6,579 nt of DNA, from assembly GCA_029821215.1 (NCBI GenBank), contig JALGTV010000079.1:1-6579 (forward strand). The letters are read 5' to 3'. This DNA comes from Candidatus Zipacnadia bacterium (GTDB lineage Bacteria; Armatimonadota; Zipacnadia; Zipacnadales; Zipacnadaceae). Position 1 is the first letter of the stretch. Every line of letters begins with the position of its first letter. The notes beneath the pieces were generated by a model. That model did no database searches and was not told the origin of the DNA. It saw nothing but the letters and a program-made list of their open reading frames with translations. This document shows positions 4,000-6,579 of this stretch, piece by piece. The position numbers were made by a program, and so were the translations under genes.

Positions 4000-6495
4000 G
4001 TGAAGTTGCCTGCCGAAGACCAATTAACGCCGCTGTTCAAGCAATGGCGGGCGATAAAGAAAGACCATCCTGATGTCCTGGTGCTGTTTCGGCTGGGCGA
4101 TTTCTACGAGATGTTCGGCGAGGATGCCCAGCTTGGCGCCCGTGAGCTGGAGCTCACGCTGACGGGCCGCGAGTGTGGCCCCGGGCGGCGCATCCCGATG
4201 TGCGGGGTGCCTCATCACGCGGTGGAAAAGTATCTGGCGATGTTGGTGCATAAGGGCCATCGGGTGGCGATTGTCGAGCAGACCGAGGACCCGAAGAAGG
4301 CCAAGGGGCTGGTGCGGCGCGAGGTCACGCGGGTAGTCAGCCCCGGCACTTTGCTGGAGGACAAGCTGTTAGATGGCGGCCAGCACAACTTCCTGCTGGC
4401 GGTGGCGCAGGTGGGGGAGAGATATGGGGTGGCCATCGTGGACATCTCCACTGGCGATTTCCTGGTGACCGAGCCCGAGCCTCTTGCCCCATCCACAGAT
4501 ACCTCCTCTGATACTGCCCTCCTGGACACCCCATCCGGCGCTTTGCCGCCGGCGCTGGCGGCGCTGCTTGACGAGGTGATACGCATCCAGCCCGCGGAGA
4601 TTCTGCTGCCTGCTGGGATCGCCGAAGACCAGCAGCTCCACGAGGCTCTGACTGGCAGCACCGCCGCTCCGGTTACAGTGGTGGAAGAACCGGAGTTTGA
4701 TTTCCGCACCCCGGCCGAGCAGCTTATGGAGTTTTTCGGCACCGATGCCTTACAGGGCTTTGGCTGTCAGAATCTACCCGCTGCGCAGGCGGCGGCCGCG
4801 CTGGCGCTGCGCTACTTAGAGGAAAACCGCCTGGAGGCCCTGCCCCATCTGACCGGCATGACGACGTACCACACCAGCCAGTTCATGGTCATTGACGCCA
4901 CCACGCGGCGCAACTTAGAGCTGGAACGCAACATCCGCGACCACTCCCGCCAGGGCACGGTGCTGTGGCTGCTGGACAAGACCCGCACGCCGATGGGCCG
5001 GCGGCTGATTGCCCAGTGGCTGCGCCAACCGTTATTGGACGTCGCACAAATCAATCAGCGCCTGGATGCCGTGGAGAACCTGGTGCAGGATAGAATTTTG
5101 GCCGAGGGTCTGGCCGAGCAGTTACGTGAGGTTTACGATCTGGAGCGGCTCATCAGCCGCACTGCCGCTGGGACAGCCAATGCTCGTGATCTGCGCGCCC
5201 TGTGCAATTCCTTGCGACAATTGCCCCAGATTGTGGAGATGGCCGGCGAGGCAGAGGCTCTTCTGCTCAAGGACCTGCTCAGCCAGGTTGATGGGCTGCA
5301 GGACCTCCACGACTTGCTGGACCGCGCCGTGGCCGCCGACCCGCCGGTAGTGATTACCGAGGGTGGGCTAATCAAGGCGGGCTACTGTGAGGAGCTGGAC
5401 GAGCTGCGCGAGGCGGCGGCCGGCGGGCGTCGCTGGATTGCCGAGCTGCAGGATAAAGAGCGCGCCCGCACCGGCATAAAGTCGCTCAAGGTCGGTTACA
5501 ACAAGGTTTTTGGCTACTACATTGAGGTCACCAAGGCGAACCTGCACTTGGCCCCGGAGGACTACCAGCGCAAGCAGACTCTGGCCAATGCTGAGCGCTT
5601 CATCACCCCGCAGCTCAAGGAGCAGGAGGCCCGCGTGCTGGGCGCGGACGAGAAAATCCAGGATTTGGAGTATGAGCTGTTCTGTGCCTTGCGCGCCCAA
5701 GTCGCCGAGCATGCCGAGCGGGTCCTGCACACCGCGCGCGCCCTGGCGGCAATGGACGTACTGGCCGCGCTGGCCGAAGCCGCGATTGAATATAACTATG
5801 TCAAACCCCAGGTTGACGACTCCGACCGCATAGAAATCATTGAGGGCCGCCATCCGGTCGTGGAACGCACCCAGTCCGAGCCTTTCGTCTCCAACGACGC
5901 CTACCTGGACTGCGAGCAGGACCAACTCTTGATTATCACCGGTCCCAATATGGCCGGCAAGTCCACCTACCTGCGCCAGGTGGCCCTCATCTGCCTGCTG
6001 GCCCAGATGGGCAGCTTCGTGCCCGCCCAGGAAGCCCGCCTGGGCCTGGTGGACCGCATCTTCACCCGCGTCGGGGCTACCGATGAGCTGGCTATGGGCC
6101 GCTCCACCTTTATGGTGGAGATGACCGAGACCGCCAATATCCTGCATAATGCCACCGACCGTAGCCTGATAATCCTGGACGAAATCGGTCGCGGCACCTC
6201 CACCTTTGACGGCGTCTCTATCGCCTGGGCGGTGGCGGAATACATCAGCCGGCAGATTGGTGCCAAAACCCTCTTCGCCACCCACTACCATCACCTCAAC
6301 GAGCTGACCGAGATTCTGCCCCGCGTGAAGAACTACCGCATTGCGGTCAAGGAGCAGGGCGAAGAACTACCGCATTGCGGTCAAGGAGCAGGGCGAAGAG
6401 ATTATCTTCCTGCGCAAGATTATGCCCGGGGGCACCGACCGCAGCTATGGGATTCAGGTGGCGCGGCTAGCCGGACTGCCCAAGGAGGTCATTGA
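4000..6495 (+). CDS. mutS: DNA mismatch repair protein MutS, frameshifted near the 3' end
   Basis: MutS recognises base mismatches and small loops in new DNA and, using ATP, recruits MutL. The mismatch-binding Phe-x-Glu is Phe35-Tyr-Glu37 in GDFYEMF. Domain I spans about 8-120, the connector about 128-255, the core and levers about 265-470 and 550-620, and the clamp about 490-550. The ATPase has Walker A GPNMAGKST at 648-656, signature-loop Ser702 in AMGRSTFMVEM, Walker B Asp727-Glu728 in LIILDEIGRGTST, and H-loop His762. The connector holds an extra Pro/Ser/Thr-rich stretch at about 158-185 compared with E. coli. The frame is normal up to Glu789. A perfect 34-bp tandem duplication then shifts it, adding 42 unrelated residues before TGA at 6493-6495. 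The 831-residue product lacks the conserved SYGIQVARLAGLP segment and the helix-turn-helix dimerisation region, so it is probably inactive if the sequence is correct. The start is GTG at 4000. Confidence 0.95.
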   Translation: MKLPAEDQLTPLFKQWRAIKKDHPDVLVLFRLGDFYEMFGEDAQLGARELELTLTGRECGPGRRIPMCGVPHHAVEKYLAMLVHKGHRVAIVEQTEDPKKAKGLVRREVTRVVSPGTLLEDKLLDGGQHNFLLAVAQVGERYGVAIVDISTGDFLVTEPEPLAPSTDTSSDTALLDTPSGALPPALAALLDEVIRIQPAEILLPAGIAEDQQLHEALTGSTAAPVTVVEEPEFDFRTPAEQLMEFFGTDALQGFGCQNLPAAQAAAALALRYLEENRLEALPHLTGMTTYHTSQFMVIDATTRRNLELERNIRDHSRQGTVLWLLDKTRTPMGRRLIAQWLRQPLLDVAQINQRLDAVENLVQDRILAEGLAEQLREVYDLERLISRTAAGTANARDLRALCNSLRQLPQIVEMAGEAEALLLKDLLSQVDGLQDLHDLLDRAVAADPPVVITEGGLIKAGYCEELDELREAAAGGRRWIAELQDKERARTGIKSLKVGYNKVFGYYIEVTKANLHLAPEDYQRKQTLANAERFITPQLKEQEARVLGADEKIQDLEYELFCALRAQVAEHAERVLHTARALAAMDVLAALAEAAIEYNYVKPQVDDSDRIEIIEGRHPVVERTQSEPFVSNDAYLDCEQDQLLIITGPNMAGKSTYLRQVALICLLAQMGSFVPAQEARLGLVDRIFTRVGATDELAMGRSTFMVEMTETANILHNATDRSLIILDEIGRGTSTFDGVSIAWAVAEYISRQIGAKTLFATHYHHLNELTEILPRVKNYRIAVKEQGEELPHCGQGAGRRDYLPAQDYARGHRPQLWDSGGAASRTAQGGH
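6327..6394 (+). repeat. Perfect 34-bp tandem duplication inside mutS
   Basis: The 34 bases at 6327-6360 are repeated exactly at 6361-6394, and five more bases of the unit (GAAGA, 6395-6399) follow. Since 34 is not a multiple of three, the duplication shifts the frame by one. Each copy carries the 13-nt hairpin ACCGCATTGCGGT (6335-6347 and 6369-6381). Deleting one copy restores the expected MutS reading frame. Confidence 0.97.
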
Positions 6496-6579
6496 CCGTG
6501 CTTTGGAGGTCCTGCACAGCTTGGAGCGGGAGGATTTAGGCGGCGCCATCGCCCCCAGCGCCAAGGCCGCCCGCGAAAT
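6361..6579 (+). pseudogene. mutS: Out-of-frame 3' remainder of mutS, running off the window
   Basis: In the frame starting at 6362 the DNA encodes KNYRIAVKEQGEEIIFLRKI, then MPGGTDRSYGIQVARLAGLP and KEVIDRALEVLHSLERED, and stays open to the end of the window. This is the canonical MutS C-terminal part of the ATPase domain and the start of the helix-turn-helix dimerisation segment. It is one frame away from the upstream mutS frame because of the 34-bp duplication. Good MutS identity right up to the window edge argues that the lesion is recent or artefactual, since an old pseudogene would have gathered further changes. The true stop lies beyond the window. Confidence 0.9.

Noticed and set aside
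4215..4742. Minus-strand open frame (175 codons) opposite the 5' part of mutS
   Set aside because: It is Ser/Pro/Thr-rich antisense translation of MutS domains I and II, with no independent support.
5368..6294. Long minus-strand open frame (308 codons) opposite mutS
   Set aside because: It is fully antisense to the conserved core, clamp and ATPase of MutS. Its composition (Gly, His, Val, Leu and Gln rich) is what the reverse of GC-rich coding DNA gives. No motif or ribosome binding site supports it.

Overview
The window carries three substantial genes and the tail of a fourth. It reads as a chromosomal segment from a GC-moderate to GC-rich (roughly 55-62% by eye) bacterium with a Gram-negative-type envelope. 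The envelope inference comes from a secreted Wza-type polysaccharide export protein. I cannot place the organism firmly. The MutS and FucI styles and the repeat-rich intergenic DNA would fit a deep-branching phylum such as Armatimonadota or Chloroflexota, but this is an impression and not a measurement.

Layout. Positions 1-180 (+) are the C-terminal 59 codons of a gene entering from the left, product unidentified. It converges with 217-1890 (-), a 557-residue polysaccharide export protein with a signal peptide, one Poly_export domain, five SLBB-type repeats and a C-terminal helix. About 230 bp between its start and the next gene hold a near-consensus minus-strand promoter, a G-rich leader, and a small cluster of direct and inverted repeats. 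The divergent gene at 2123-3835 (+) is an L-fucose isomerase (FucI) family protein with the expected Glu/Asp/His metal ligands. A 164-bp spacer (3836-3999) then contains a degenerate heptanucleotide array and two overlapping inverted repeats that look like a dispersed intergenic repeat. mutS starts at 4000 (GTG) and runs off the right end.

The most notable observation is in mutS. A perfect 34-bp tandem duplication (6327-6360 and 6361-6394) shifts the reading frame just after the ATPase H-loop. The frame then stops at 6493-6495 after 42 aberrant residues. Removing one copy restores a textbook MutS C-terminus that stays open to the end of the window. Either the gene is truly broken, possibly as a reversible mutator switch by repeat contraction, or this is an assembly error. 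The sequence alone cannot tell which.

The genes do not form an obvious single pathway. Polysaccharide export and fucose isomerisation both concern sugars and sit divergently, which is suggestive only. mutS is a housekeeping mismatch-repair gene. I found no RNA genes, CRISPR arrays, insertion sequences or defence modules, and no evidence for a new multi-gene system.
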